A stretch of DNA of 50,223 bases from JAWKTT01 sp041398965 (GCA_041398965.1 JAWKTT010000034.1:1-50223), one strand, 5' to 3'; shown: positions 35,101 through 42,482, counted from the stretch's first letter. Numbers and translations: made by a program. Notes: a model not told the origin generated them from the sequence alone.

Positions 35101-35583
35101 GTCGAACTCCTCTTTAGTCGTAACCCGTTTGTGCAGCGGTTCGATGGGAACTTCGCTTCGATCAAGCCGAATCATTCGCTCAGCGTGAAGCTCCCGAAAG
35201 GGAAGGCCGAACAGTCGCTGAACCTGCCCGATGCATTGAAGAACAGCAACGTGCTGGTTGAGATCGTTGCGGGAGGTCAGACGAAGACTCAGCCCTACTT
35301 CTCGAACTCGCTGGTGGTGCAGGTGGTCGAGAATTATGGACAGGTGAAGGTAACGCATCGCGATACCAAGCGTCCGGTGCCGAAGGCTTACGTTAAGGTG
35401 TATGCCGAGTCGGCGGATGGAAGCGTGAAGTTCTACAAAGATGGCTACACCGACCTGCGTGGTCGCTTTGATTATGCTTCACTCAGTACCCGCGACCTGG
35501 AGACGGCCCGCCGCTTCTCGATCCTGATCCTGAGCGACGATCATGGTGCCTTGGTCCGCGAGGCCGCCCCTCCAAAGCAGTAA
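29188..35583 (+). CDS. Very large secreted protein (2131 residues) of unknown function
   Basis: Starts at ATG 29188 with a signal peptide (MVRLFLTGMLLMSLVATGRG); the 184-codon in-frame upstream extension is not credible. Residues 20-430 are helical, possibly tetratricopeptide-like. From about 430 a series of beta-sandwich-like segments (SANDPVSLDLHIKNVSTLIVKVFAIN, SGVYVVDFIGNGQSSRALIRKG, TLLDGEGAFVKKGTVWISG) recalls the macroglobulin-like domains of alpha-2-macroglobulins. No GCGEQ thioester was found. A charged coiled coil lies near 1370-1420 (MMKEQQRQVEALEKAKKSMER), followed by another helical region and a C-terminal beta-sandwich (VKVTHRDTKRPVPKAYVKVY). Planctomycete genomes carry proteins of this length, but I do not recognise a named family. 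The product probably sits in the periplasm or on the surface. Confidence 0.7.
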   Translation: MVRLFLTGMLLMSLVATGRGGEIGYVEDFTLATDREAALKQLIPGTQDYYYWHSVHYLNTEQFAKVDELLPVWVQRHGETEQVWEIRTRKALLTYPQNPQQSLDYLKGRFGINYPHRKAELNEEPNLPTTLDPALVSAAAFQARAFAIHGNSLNGFEDAALERLVAEKLNPDQRRQLLSRIVRPDVAGLVPLIVADLNHQNSGGFGSHGIHGRLLLAQLDELLKLKPELLNQQAFVRAYLTRLQPGPDVDWRHDAKETAAYLERLHAFATRLDPVHNSLKAHVIYHRLLLDRKLGTYDEDRFLSYLKLPRPTGYLSKTMRESEELKRFACDLNSNYDGTTLLAPIGNDEPLVRSYLSHFFLKAGNTQTFEPYVNDVYLKHLFAEVKIVNGLGDAEQWASLLPPEQYRRLKDRIDLDFDYANRTQFSANDPVSLDLHIKNVSTLIVKVFAINTRNYYQQHGREIDTDINLDGLVANVEETHRYEDSPLLRVHRKFEFPALSQSGVYVVDFIGNGQSSRALIRKGELKHLVRTTPLGQQFTLLDGEGAFVKKGTVWISGHEYTANDDGTIDVPFSTSPGRQPVVLSAPSDAAGGDSFSALSHFEHEGENYQLTAGFHVERESLLTRKEAELIIRPGLTVNGTPVSLKLLEEITLTMTSTDHDGIQASVNIPNVELFEDRETTHRFLVPPRLSAISFSLTAKIRLVTTGEQIGVASSDQFTVNQIDKTDKIEDLHLLRSQEGSVVELRGRTGEPKGSRPVTFQFRHRDFRDLIHVVLKTDPRGRVTLGKLDGIVAVTATGPEGTSKNWPIDEDRHTYSAAYHSRVDEPILLPYLGRPIAPAQWADAGRSEVSLLELRGNQYSIDRFEQTSLEQGQLKITGLPAGDFNLRMKSSGIEVLLRVVPGKAQGSYIVGPTRQLETRGLQPVQIESIQEGGKSLAIQLRNATKFTRVHVFATRYVPEFDSFSQLGKVRGAELYTYHYSPAQSVYLTGRNIGDEYRYIIDRKYAHKFPGNMLERPSLLLNPWAVRETQTGEQLAEAGTEFDEAGARPTSGVDRLRSDLQRTGGPTGHFANLDFLGEAAPVFVNLTPNAEGIIQVPLEALGSHSQIHVVAIDPIHTTIRTHLLPEKQATFVDLRLADGLDPAGHFTRQKEITVVPVGQQFTLHDISTAKFESYDSLARVYGLYATLNTDQKLTEFSFAMNWPKLKDEEKRTLYSKYASHELSFFLFKKDPAFFKEVVQPYLANKKDKTFMDHFLLEDDLSDYLQPWRYGQLNVVERILLARRIEEERPRTARHISDGYAALPPNVDRFIRLFDTAVQQGALESGDALGLNQARKQLEAGSLKGFGSQNGIADRGMGGSGPAAPPAPEMAAAEKPQQMMKEQQRQVEALEKAKKSMERDGSLRSRRAAGDMAERELAEANFRKESDFYDAKAATKRVLVRPLYRKLSPTWEWAENNYYHLTIDQQGPVLIPLNSFWKDFANHDPNTPFYSRNLAEASSNFPEMLLALAVLDLPFESPKHDSKFDGTQMTLTPGGPLVVFHDEIRPAAAPDGAAKVLVSQNFYRHGDRHRVENGERVDKFVTDEFLIHVVYGCQVVMTNPTSTRQKLNVLVQNPQGSLPVLNGQVTRTLHIDLEPYHTQTVEYQFYFPAAGEFPQFPVHVARNETLIAAAAPAKFKVVDRPTNLDVESWDYISQHGTLEQVVQYLETHNVVEIDLNRIAWRMHDKNAFDTLLSLLTNRHAYHDTLWSYSLLHNVVGPANEFLQHHGRVANECGGRIVSPLLTVDPVRRRTYEHLEYKPLVNARTHSLGQRRQIVNDRFHSQYHRFLKELSYDRTLSDTALLDVTYYLFLQDRIEEALATFAKVNRERVATKMQYDYCAAYAHFFSDEPQLARAIAEKYLDHPVDRWRQTFAVVTAQLDEATGQQVAIVDPENRDQQQAALAATEPVFDFTVDQQKIQLNYQNLEAATVNFYEMDVELLFSRNPFVQRFDGNFASIKPNHSLSVKLPKGKAEQSLNLPDALKNSNVLVEIVAGGQTKTQPYFSNSLVVQVVENYGQVKVTHRDTKRPVPKAYVKVYAESADGSVKFYKDGYTDLRGRFDYASLSTRDLETARRFSILILSDDHGALVREAAPPKQ

Positions 35584-35794
35584 TCGAATTTGGAAACGAG
35601 GGGATTTCCGGTGAAGGGTGTTTCGTAGACTGGTGAGTCGAATCTGCGGCGGGTAGACTGCGGGGAACGACTCCGGAGCAGAGAGTAGCCCGGGGTCGTG
35701 TCCATTGCTGGTGTGGTCGAATTGACCAGCAAGTTGACATCCCGCCCCGGCAAAGAGTTTCGGGGTTGTTCTTCTCACGCGTCAGGAGTCCCCC

Positions 35795-36148
35795 ATGGGG
35801 CTGTTCAGCCGTAAAGACTGGAATGTGGTCGCGGTCATCTTCGAGCGAGCGGACCTGTTTCAAGTGAATGGTCAGCGGGCTAAGGGGGGAGATGCGGTCA
35901 AGGCTCGGGACGGAGCGAAGGGGCATCCCCGGACGATCTATTGTGCCGTCTTTGACCAGAAGGGTTCGTTTCTGGAAGGGGCACCAGGAGCCGGGGCGAA
36001 GGCAGTCGGTCCGGATGTCCTTGCCCGTCTGCAACGTGAACTTCCGATGACCCGTACGGTTCAAGAAGTGCTGAAAGCTCTGGAGTCGGGTGCGAGCGAG
36101 AAGGTCGCCAAGCCTCTCGTTTGGGGGGGATACGCGAAGAAGGCTTGA
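35795..36148 (+). CDS. Small protein of unknown function
   Basis: A 117-residue soluble protein beginning MGLFSRKDWNVVAVIFERADLFQVNG. It has no signal peptide, membrane helix or cysteine-rich motif. The sequence is a mixture of beta-forming segments (RTIYCAVFD) and a helix (VLARLQRELPMTRTVQEVLKALESG) with a basic tail. It lies 211 bases after the giant gene, which has no obvious terminator, so some read-through is possible. A further 199 bases separate it from the next gene. I do not recognise the family. Confidence 0.6.
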   Translation: MGLFSRKDWNVVAVIFERADLFQVNGQRAKGGDAVKARDGAKGHPRTIYCAVFDQKGSFLEGAPGAGAKAVGPDVLARLQRELPMTRTVQEVLKALESGASEKVAKPLVWGGYAKKA

Positions 36149-36347
36149 GACGTTGTCTTGTGGACATGGTCCCCGCCTTGTCAGGGTGGGGCGAGGAGGA
36201 GGCTGTCTCGTCACTGACTTCGTGAGCGAATCTCGCGGGATTTCCTTGCATCACTTGGCTGAAGTTGGAACAATCGTTGGTGCGAATGGCCCCGCTCGTC
36301 TCTGGCCAGTGTCGGCCTGTTGCCCTTCTCATTCATTAAGGTGAACC

Positions 36348-37631
36348 ATGTTGATTCGTCCTGTTTCTCTTCTGGCCGGTCTCTTGTTGGTTGTTCCTGC
36401 GGTCTTGTCCCCGCGAATTGTGGTCGCCTTCGATGACGTGGCAGGGGTGGAAGCTCCGGCCGTCGATGGGGCTCGACCCGACGGAGAGGCAGCGGCGGCG
36501 GAGTTGCGAAAGCTGGTGCGACAGTTAGGGGCAGACGATTTTGCTCAGCGGAAGTTTGCGGCCGATCGTCTTGTGGGCTTGGGAGCGGCAGCCGTTCCGG
36601 AAGTGGCCGCAGGGGTCGAGAGTACGGAGTTGGAGACGCAGTCGCAGTGCATTGCCATTTTGAAGCGGATGGTCGAGGGGGATGATCCTGCGGTGAAGGG
36701 GGCGGCGGAAGAGGCACTTCGCAAGCTGATGGCCTCCGAGACGGCAAGTGTCGCCCAGTTGGCGAAGGGGGCGCTCGAGAAGGCACAACCGCTGCCTCAG
36801 CCGAATCAGGCGATCTTCGTTCGGGCTGTGATGCAGCCACTCCCGTTTGATGCCAACGGCAAACGTGAAGTGGAAGTGAAAGAGAACGACCGCAAGATTC
36901 ACATTTCCGAGGAGAAAGAGGGAAAGATCGTCGTCACGATTACAAAGTCGGTCGACGGCAAAGATGTTGTGGAAGAGATCAAGGCAGACGATCGGCGCGA
37001 CCTTGCCAAGAAGAACCCCGAGGCGTACGGACTGTATGTTCGCCATCTTGTCGCTGGCCGAAAGATGGTGCAGATGCCCATTCAAGTCGCCAATGGCCAG
37101 ATCGGTGGCAACGTCCAGATTCAAGTCCAGATGCAGGCCCGGAACGTTAATGGACAGCGTCAGGTCGACATCAACGAGAATGGCAAGAAGATTCACATCG
37201 AGGATCAGAATGGCAAGAACATTCAGATCGAAGTGACAGAGAACGTCAACGGGAAAGAGGTCGTCACCAAGTATGCGGCTGAGGACTTGGAGACGCTCAA
37301 GAAGAACCATCCCGAAGGGGCAAAGGTGTACGAGAAGTACGGCCAGGGGAATGCTGGTGTGCAGATTCAGCTTGGAAACTTGCCAGCTGGTTTTCCTGTG
37401 CGTGGACCAAGAGGAATCCCCATTGTTCCAGGGGGGCGGCCGGGAGTCGTGCCTGCACAACCGATCAACGAGCAGTTGAAAGGGGCGTTGGAAGAACTCT
37501 CCGTTACTCGGAAGGCGTTGGCCGACCTCAAGGGGAAAGATCCTGTTGACCCGGCCAAGATCGAAGAGGTCGAAGAGCAACTCAAGAGCTTGGAGAAGAA
37601 CCTATTCAAGATTCAGGCGGCATTGGAGTAG
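36348..37631 (+). CDS. Secreted protein with HEAT-like module and a duplicated domain
   Basis: A 427-residue protein with a signal peptide (SLLAGLLLVVPAVLSPRIVVAF). Residues 45-150 form a HEAT-like helical module (LRKLVRQLGADDFAQRKFAADRLVGLGAAAVPEV). Residues about 167-230 and 265-328 are two copies of one unit: REVEVKENDRKIHISEE pairs with RQVDINENGKKIHIEDQ. ITKSVDGKDVVEEIKADDRRDL pairs with VTENVNGKEVVTKYAAEDLETL, and NPEAYGLYVRHL pairs with HPEGAKVYEKYG. The C-terminal 60 residues are a predicted coiled coil (LEELSVTRKALADLKG, KIEEVEEQLKSLEKNLFKIQ). Function unknown. The HEAT-like pattern matches the one in the 710-residue protein at 19144-21276. Confidence 0.75.
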   Translation: MLIRPVSLLAGLLLVVPAVLSPRIVVAFDDVAGVEAPAVDGARPDGEAAAAELRKLVRQLGADDFAQRKFAADRLVGLGAAAVPEVAAGVESTELETQSQCIAILKRMVEGDDPAVKGAAEEALRKLMASETASVAQLAKGALEKAQPLPQPNQAIFVRAVMQPLPFDANGKREVEVKENDRKIHISEEKEGKIVVTITKSVDGKDVVEEIKADDRRDLAKKNPEAYGLYVRHLVAGRKMVQMPIQVANGQIGGNVQIQVQMQARNVNGQRQVDINENGKKIHIEDQNGKNIQIEVTENVNGKEVVTKYAAEDLETLKKNHPEGAKVYEKYGQGNAGVQIQLGNLPAGFPVRGPRGIPIVPGGRPGVVPAQPINEQLKGALEELSVTRKALADLKGKDPVDPAKIEEVEEQLKSLEKNLFKIQAALE

Positions 37632-37888
37632 TCTCCGTCGTCATTGGACTTATGAGACGTTCCGACGTCATGGGGAGAGGGGCGTCGCGAGATGATGCCC
37701 GGGCAGAAACGCCGCCAGACGCGGACCATTTCGGGTCGCGTCTGGTGAAGATGATCCCCCAATCATCTGTCCGCTGCGGCGGATGGGGGTCGACGTGGTC
37801 GACGGGCCATCATTCGTCTGCTGTCGTGGCATGTCGGCGATCTTGGCACGGCACAAGGCTGGCTGATCGGGGCCGACAGGTCTGGGAA

Positions 37889-38383
37889 CTACTTGGTACG
37901 GAAGAAGTCGCTCGGTCCCTTGAAGATGTAGTAAGGGTAGTCGATGGCCCCTGCCGGCTGCATTGGCGAGGGATAGGATAAGTCGGTTGGCTGATTGTAG
38001 GCGTAGGAGAAGTAGTGCCGTGGGGCCCACTTCACTGCTCCCTCTCCACACTGTGGGCAGCCACCCCGATGGCCATGTTGACAGGTTCCGGTCTGACAGT
38101 TGCCGGTTTGACAGTTGCCATCAGGGCACTGACCGGCTCCCCAGCCATCGACGATCCGACCTCGAGCGGCCTGTCGCGCCTGGCGTTCGGCTTGATGGTC
38201 GACGGGGTAGCTCGGATAGCCTTCGGTGCTGTGATAGGTCCGTTCCCATTCACCGCTGACTTGTGTCACGGAGCCCGCTTCGCCGGGGGACTGACCCCGG
38301 GTCACCGAGTCCATGCTTGTGCAGCCGGTGCAAGCGACCAGCATTAGACAAGGAATCAGGTAGATCGATGTGGACAGTTTCAT
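37889..38383 (-). CDS. Cysteine-rich lipoprotein
   Basis: A 164-residue protein. The signal sequence ends in the lipobox LVAC, so the Cys of LMLVACTGC would be lipidated and the protein anchored in a membrane. The mature part has a Cys-rich stretch with repeats (CPDGNC, CQTGNC, CQTGTC, CQHGHRGGCPQCG) that could bind metal or form disulfides, flanked by Tyr/Pro-rich segments (STEGYPSYPVDH and YAYNQPTDLSYPSP). The ATG at 38383 is chosen; the longer frame from 38419 adds 12 residues ahead of the signal. Convergent with the gene at 36348-37631. Function unknown. Confidence 0.75.
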   Translation of the reverse strand: MKLSTSIYLIPCLMLVACTGCTSMDSVTRGQSPGEAGSVTQVSGEWERTYHSTEGYPSYPVDHQAERQARQAARGRIVDGWGAGQCPDGNCQTGNCQTGTCQHGHRGGCPQCGEGAVKWAPRHYFSYAYNQPTDLSYPSPMQPAGAIDYPYYIFKGPSDFFRTK

Positions 38384-38584
38384 GACGGGTCCCTCTGCGA
38401 GTTGCCAGAGTGTTGACACAAGGAGTAATACATCCCTGTTATCGGCATCTGGTACAGCAAATTGAGAGTAATCCGGTCGAAAGTTAGAACCGGTCGATTG
38501 AATTCATCGTGCGAAACTTGCATCACTTGCCCAATCGCTATAGACTCCCATTCTCGGAATCAGGCTGAGTCGGTAACCGTCTCG

Positions 38585-39394
38585 GTGGCTCAACCGCTTG
38601 ATGAACAACACTTTGAGACAAATACCGCGTGCAAGGGAGTGTGCGGAGTGTTCGTCTGTGCCTCGACCCGCTGTTACAACGATCGCCCTCTTGAAGAGGC
38701 GTGTAAGCTGCTTGACGGCCTGGAATTTGACAAGTTCGAAATCTGGGTTGGTGCTGATAGTACACACATCTCTGCCGAAGAGATTGCTGCCGATCCGGAT
38801 GACTTCGCTGCGATGTTGCGAAGTGCCAGTCGGATGTCGCCAGTCGCTTTTCATTTGACAGACGACAGCATCTCGACTGACACGTTCGCCGGGATCACCA
38901 GAACGGCGAAACTGTTGCGGGTGACGCAGATCACCGTTCCGTCGGCTCCTCTGGGGACCCCCTTCAACAGTGAAATCGATCGTCTGAAGGAACTGGTTCT
39001 GTTGGGGAGCCGGGATGGTATCCGGGTCTCAATCAAGACGGAAAAGGGGCGTCTGGCCGAAGATCCGCACACGGCGGTCGAGTTCTGTCAGTCGATCAAG
39101 GGTCTTGGCCTCACCCTCGACCCGAGCTATTACCTTGCGTCTCCCTTGGGGGACAAGGCGTGTGATATGGCCTATCCTCACACGCTGCATGTGCATTTGC
39201 GAGACTCGACGACGACGCAGTTGCAGGTGCCAGTGGGGCAGGGGGAGTTTGACTACGGTCGATTGATTACCCAGTTGCAAAGGCAACAGTATCAACGGGG
39301 ACTGTCGATCGACCTCATCCCCGAGAAGTGCGAAGTTGAGCAACGACCATTAGAGCTTCGTACACTTCGTATGTTACTGACGACGCTCCTGTAG
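38585..39394 (+). CDS. Sugar phosphate isomerase/epimerase-like TIM barrel
   Basis: About 269 residues of the xylose isomerase-like TIM-barrel (AP endonuclease 2) fold. GVFVCASTRCYNDRPLEEACKLLDGLEFDKFEIW corresponds to the first strand-helix units. FHLTDD, LRVTQITVPSAPLGTPF, VSIKTEKGRLAEDP and LTLDPSYYLASP follow in order, then LHVHLRDSTTTQLQVPVGQGEFDYGRLI, which carries typical metal-binding His/Asp and the VGQGEFDY turn of the family. The metal-binding pattern is partial, so catalytic activity is uncertain. The start is ambiguous: GTG 38585 is chosen, but the domain itself begins near 38640. Nearby prmC is probably a separate unit. Confidence 0.7.
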   Translation: MAQPLDEQHFETNTACKGVCGVFVCASTRCYNDRPLEEACKLLDGLEFDKFEIWVGADSTHISAEEIAADPDDFAAMLRSASRMSPVAFHLTDDSISTDTFAGITRTAKLLRVTQITVPSAPLGTPFNSEIDRLKELVLLGSRDGIRVSIKTEKGRLAEDPHTAVEFCQSIKGLGLTLDPSYYLASPLGDKACDMAYPHTLHVHLRDSTTTQLQVPVGQGEFDYGRLITQLQRQQYQRGLSIDLIPEKCEVEQRPLELRTLRMLLTTLL

Positions 39395-39517
39395 ACTGGG
39401 GGGAGATCTCCTGAGGAGAGTCTTCGGGAACTCGTATTGTGGTTGGGATTGTGGCGGCAGTGCTTGGGGAGCGTTGATGAAGGGCGAATACCGCAGCCAT
39501 CTCTCGGGAGTCCGAGT

Positions 39518-40435
39518 GTGAATACTGTGCAGCCCTCTGCACCTGCCGACGACTGGACGGTTCGCCGCGTCTTAGAGTGGACGATCGGATACCTGAAGCA
39601 GCATGGGAGCGAATCGCCTCGTCTGGATGCGGAAGTTCTGCTGGCTTACGCCTGGGGCTGTCCTCGCATTCTCCTGTACACCCGGTACGACGACGCACTC
39701 CCTCCCGAAATTCGATCACGAATGAGAGACCTTGTTCGCCGACGTGCGGCAGCAGAACCGGTGGCGTATCTCGTCGGGAAGCGGGAGTTCTTCAGTTTAG
39801 ACTTTGAAGTGACACCAGCCGTCCTGATCCCACGTCCCGACACCGAAACACTGATCGTCGAGGCCCTGGCCCTGCTAAAAGGGCGAACGGCCCCGCAGGT
39901 GCTGGACCTCTGCACTGGTTCGGGCTGTATCGGGATCAGCATTGCCAGAAACGCTCGTGATTCACAAGTAACCGCCATCGACATCAGCCCGGAAGCCATT
40001 GCTGTCGCTCAGCGAAATGCGGACCGATTGCAGGTGGCCGACCGCGTCCGATTCCTCACCGGCGACCTGTTCGCACCGCTAAGCGATGGGACGAAGTTCG
40101 ATGTCATCGTGACGAACCCCCCCTATGTGACGACTGGGGAACTCGCGGGTCTCTCCGCTGATGTCCGATTGCACGAACCTCACCTTGCGCTCGATGGCGG
40201 AGTGGACGGACTGGACCTATTGCGAACGATCATCGCAACTGCTCCTCAGTTCCTGGTCCCCGGCGGATGGCTGTACCTTGAATGTAGCCCGGAACAGGTT
40301 CCCGCAGTGATCAAACTTCTCGAAGCGACGTCGTCCTATGTGAACATCGATGCAATTCGGGACCTCAGTCAGCAACCCCGCGTCGTCCGAGCCCAGTGTC
40401 CGTCCCCATCGCACGCTGATGGAATCGGGAGTTAA
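39518..40435 (+). CDS. prmC: Peptide chain release factor N5-glutamine methyltransferase
   Basis: A 305-residue SAM-dependent methyltransferase that modifies the GGQ glutamine of release factors. The N-terminal helical domain contains SPRLDAEVLLAYAW and AAAEPVAYLVGKREFFSLDFEV. IPRPDTETLIVEAL precedes the catalytic domain. SAM motif I is DLCTGSGCIGI (130-140), the substrate-binding NPPY is at 200-203, and LALDGGVDGLDLLRTII closes the domain. The GTG at 39518 is preferred; a 27-codon in-frame upstream extension is not supported by the family. The C-terminal 25 residues (VRAQCPSPSHADGIGS) are longer than usual. Confidence 0.95.
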   Translation: MNTVQPSAPADDWTVRRVLEWTIGYLKQHGSESPRLDAEVLLAYAWGCPRILLYTRYDDALPPEIRSRMRDLVRRRAAAEPVAYLVGKREFFSLDFEVTPAVLIPRPDTETLIVEALALLKGRTAPQVLDLCTGSGCIGISIARNARDSQVTAIDISPEAIAVAQRNADRLQVADRVRFLTGDLFAPLSDGTKFDVIVTNPPYVTTGELAGLSADVRLHEPHLALDGGVDGLDLLRTIIATAPQFLVPGGWLYLECSPEQVPAVIKLLEATSSYVNIDAIRDLSQQPRVVRAQCPSPSHADGIGS

Positions 40436-40496
40436 ACGGAACACATCGTTCGCTCGTACAATTCATTCGACATCTGAACCCAGGGAGACCTCTGCC

Positions 40497-41795
40497 ATGT
40501 TGAGAGACTGCTTGTTCTTGAGTTGGGGGGCATTGTGCCTGTTAGGGACGTCGACAGTTCAGGGAGACAATTGGCCCCAGTGGCGGGGGCCTCAGGGGGA
40601 TGGGATTTGCTCGGAGCAGAACGTACCGGTCAGTTGGGGGCCCGAGACGAACATCGCCTGGAAGGTCCCGTTGCCTGGACCGGGGGGAGCCACTCCGGTG
40701 GTCTGGGGCGATCGCATCTTCGTGACGACATCGTCCGGAGACGATCTGCTGTTGATCTGCATTTCCACGAAGGGGGAGAAGCTCTGGGAGCGGAAAGTCT
40801 GTACGGGGAACGCCATTGCTCGGGGGGAAGAGGGGAACTCCGCGTCGGCTTCACCCGTCACCGATGGGGAACATGTCTGGGTCTTCTTCGGCACCGGGTA
40901 CCTCGCTTGCTTCGACATGGAAGGGAAAGAAGTCTGGAAGTTTGATGTGCAGACCCGGTACGGGAAGTTCGCCATCGCATTCGGGATGACCTCGACCCCG
41001 CTGCTGGAGGTGGACCATCTCTATTTGCAGCTCATTCATGGAGATACGGGTAAGGACTACATTGTCGGGAAGGTCGTCAAACTGAACAAGTTGACCGGGG
41101 CCGAGGTGTGGGCGGTGGATCGTCCGACCGGCGCCGTCTCCGAGAATAAACATGGCTACGCGTCACCGGTCTTTTTTGGGGCAGGGAAGGAGCGGGTGCT
41201 GGTCACTCATGGGGCGGATCATACGATCGCATACGACCTGCAAACGGGAGCCGAAGTGTGGCGGATGGCAGGTCTCAATGGTCCGTCTCCTTACAACCCG
41301 CGGTTCGACAACACGCTCCGCTTCGTGGCATCGCCGGTCGCCTCGGGGGATGCTCTCGCGATCCCGACCGCCAAGAATGGGCCCGCTCTGTTGTTGCGTC
41401 CTGCTCATGCGAAAGGGAACATTACAGAATCCAAAGAAGTCGTTCGCTGGTTCAACACCAAAACCCCCGACGTCCCATGTCCGTTGATTTATGAGGGCCT
41501 GGTCTACTTCTGTCGAAAGGATGGAAAGGTCTTCTGCTGCGACCTCGAAACTGGAGAAGAGTACTACTACGAGCGGACCCACTCGGCCCAGCATCGTGCC
41601 AGTCCGGTGATGGCGGGCGGAAACCTTTACCTCACCGCCCGTGATGGTCATGTCACCGTCTTGAAGGCCGGGAAAACACTGGAGATCGTCTCCCAGAACG
41701 AACTGGGCGAGACGATCACCGCCTCACCGGCGTTCTCGAACGGTGTGCTCTATCTGCGGACCTTCCAACACCTGATCGCCATTCGTCGCCCTTAA
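40497..41795 (+). CDS. PQQ-like beta-propeller repeat protein, secreted
   Basis: A 432-residue protein with a signal peptide (LFLSWGALCLLGTSTVQG) and beta-propeller repeats of the PQQ/BamB type: NWPQWRGPQGDG, EKLWERKV, GKEVWKFD, GAEVWAVD, GAEVWRMAG and GEEYYYERT. Each blade has the tryptophan-docking A-x-D/G-x-x-x-W pattern. NWPQWRGPQGDG is the signature opening of the large planctomycete group. The protein is probably periplasmic; most such proteins have no known enzymatic activity. ATG 40497 is used. It is followed by a 680-base gene-free region full of non-coding repeats. Confidence 0.9.
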   Translation: MLRDCLFLSWGALCLLGTSTVQGDNWPQWRGPQGDGICSEQNVPVSWGPETNIAWKVPLPGPGGATPVVWGDRIFVTTSSGDDLLLICISTKGEKLWERKVCTGNAIARGEEGNSASASPVTDGEHVWVFFGTGYLACFDMEGKEVWKFDVQTRYGKFAIAFGMTSTPLLEVDHLYLQLIHGDTGKDYIVGKVVKLNKLTGAEVWAVDRPTGAVSENKHGYASPVFFGAGKERVLVTHGADHTIAYDLQTGAEVWRMAGLNGPSPYNPRFDNTLRFVASPVASGDALAIPTAKNGPALLLRPAHAKGNITESKEVVRWFNTKTPDVPCPLIYEGLVYFCRKDGKVFCCDLETGEEYYYERTHSAQHRASPVMAGGNLYLTARDGHVTVLKAGKTLEIVSQNELGETITASPAFSNGVLYLRTFQHLIAIRRP

Positions 41796-41854
41796 CATCG
41801 GCTTCTGGTTTTTACGGCGACCGGTCAATCGATATGACGTTGCGACCAGATTAG

Positions 41855-41980
41855 CAGCCTGTTGAACAACGTGGGTCAGGCTTTCCAGCCTGTCAGGGTG
41901 CCGTTTGATGTGTCGGAAAAAGCGTTTGAGACGCTCTTGTCAGATTAGAAACCTGACCCACGGCCGTTTTTCAACGGGCC
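41855..41980. repeat. Palindromic non-coding element (MITE-like), complete copy
   Basis: The left arm, about 41855-41897 (CCTGTTGAACAACGTGGGTC followed by AGGCTTTCCAGCCTGTCAG), is the imperfect reverse complement of the right arm 41936-41980 (CTTGTCAGATTAGAAACC followed by TGACCCACGG and TTTTTCAACGGGCC). Between the arms are about 38 bases with a small hairpin AGCGTTTGAGACGCT. A related right-arm-only copy is at 46557-46604. Confidence 0.7.
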
Positions 41981-42332
41981 GTTTGGGGTGCAGTCGCCAA
42001 TTGGGGGTCGCTCATCTGTTCACTGCGAACAAGTTTGGCAGGTGACGTGGCGATGTTCAGGAAACAGCAGGGGCAACGCCCCGGAACCTTGTCTAGCCCA
42101 GTCCAGCGGACTGGGGAATCGGCCCAAGATTGTCTGTCGAGGGCTGAAGGCCCGGCCCGTTGGCAAGTTCTGGGGCAACTGGCCGGGCCTTCAGCCCTCT
42201 CGCATGAACTCATCCCTTCAGTCCTAGGCCGATGGCCTAGGCTCGACAACCTGCTGGGCCGTTGGCCCGACCGTGACCCTGACTGGACAAATGAACCACC
42301 CCCAAACAGCGACTGCACCCGGCCGTTTGGGG
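41977..42332. repeat. Compound hairpin element with inverted ends and flanking direct repeats
   Basis: GGCCGTTTGGGG occurs at 41977-41988 and again at 42321-42332. Just inside are inverted ends: GGTGCAGTCGC plus TTGGGGGT on the left (41987-42008) and its reverse complement on the right (42298-42319), 19 of 22 positions matching. Inside lie four small 3-nt-loop hairpins (42070-42082, 42097-42115, 42223-42241, 42256-42268). There is also one perfect 19-bp hairpin (arms 42139-42157 and 42181-42199, GAGGGCTGAAGGCCCGGCC on the left). No coding sequence is convincing. Confidence 0.75.
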
Positions 42333-42482
42333 GCAATTTCAAACATCTTGACGCATCAATGACTTTTCACCTACGATGGCCGAAGCCTGTTTTTGCAGCC
42401 TTTTGGAACGTCGGAAGGTCGGGGTCAATCGACTGAACGGCGTCTATTGGTGTCCTGGTCCTTTATTATGGTAGGTTGAACG

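Noticed and set aside
29188..35583. Alpha-2-macroglobulin proper
   Set aside because: No GCGEQ-type thioester motif and no obvious bait region were found, so only a distant fold resemblance is suggested.
41855..42332. CRISPR array
   Set aside because: The repeats are palindromes of different sequence and length without regular spacers, and no cas genes are present.
42035..42436. 133-codon open frame across the compound hairpin element
   Set aside because: The translation merely reflects the palindromes, with no start context and no family resemblance.
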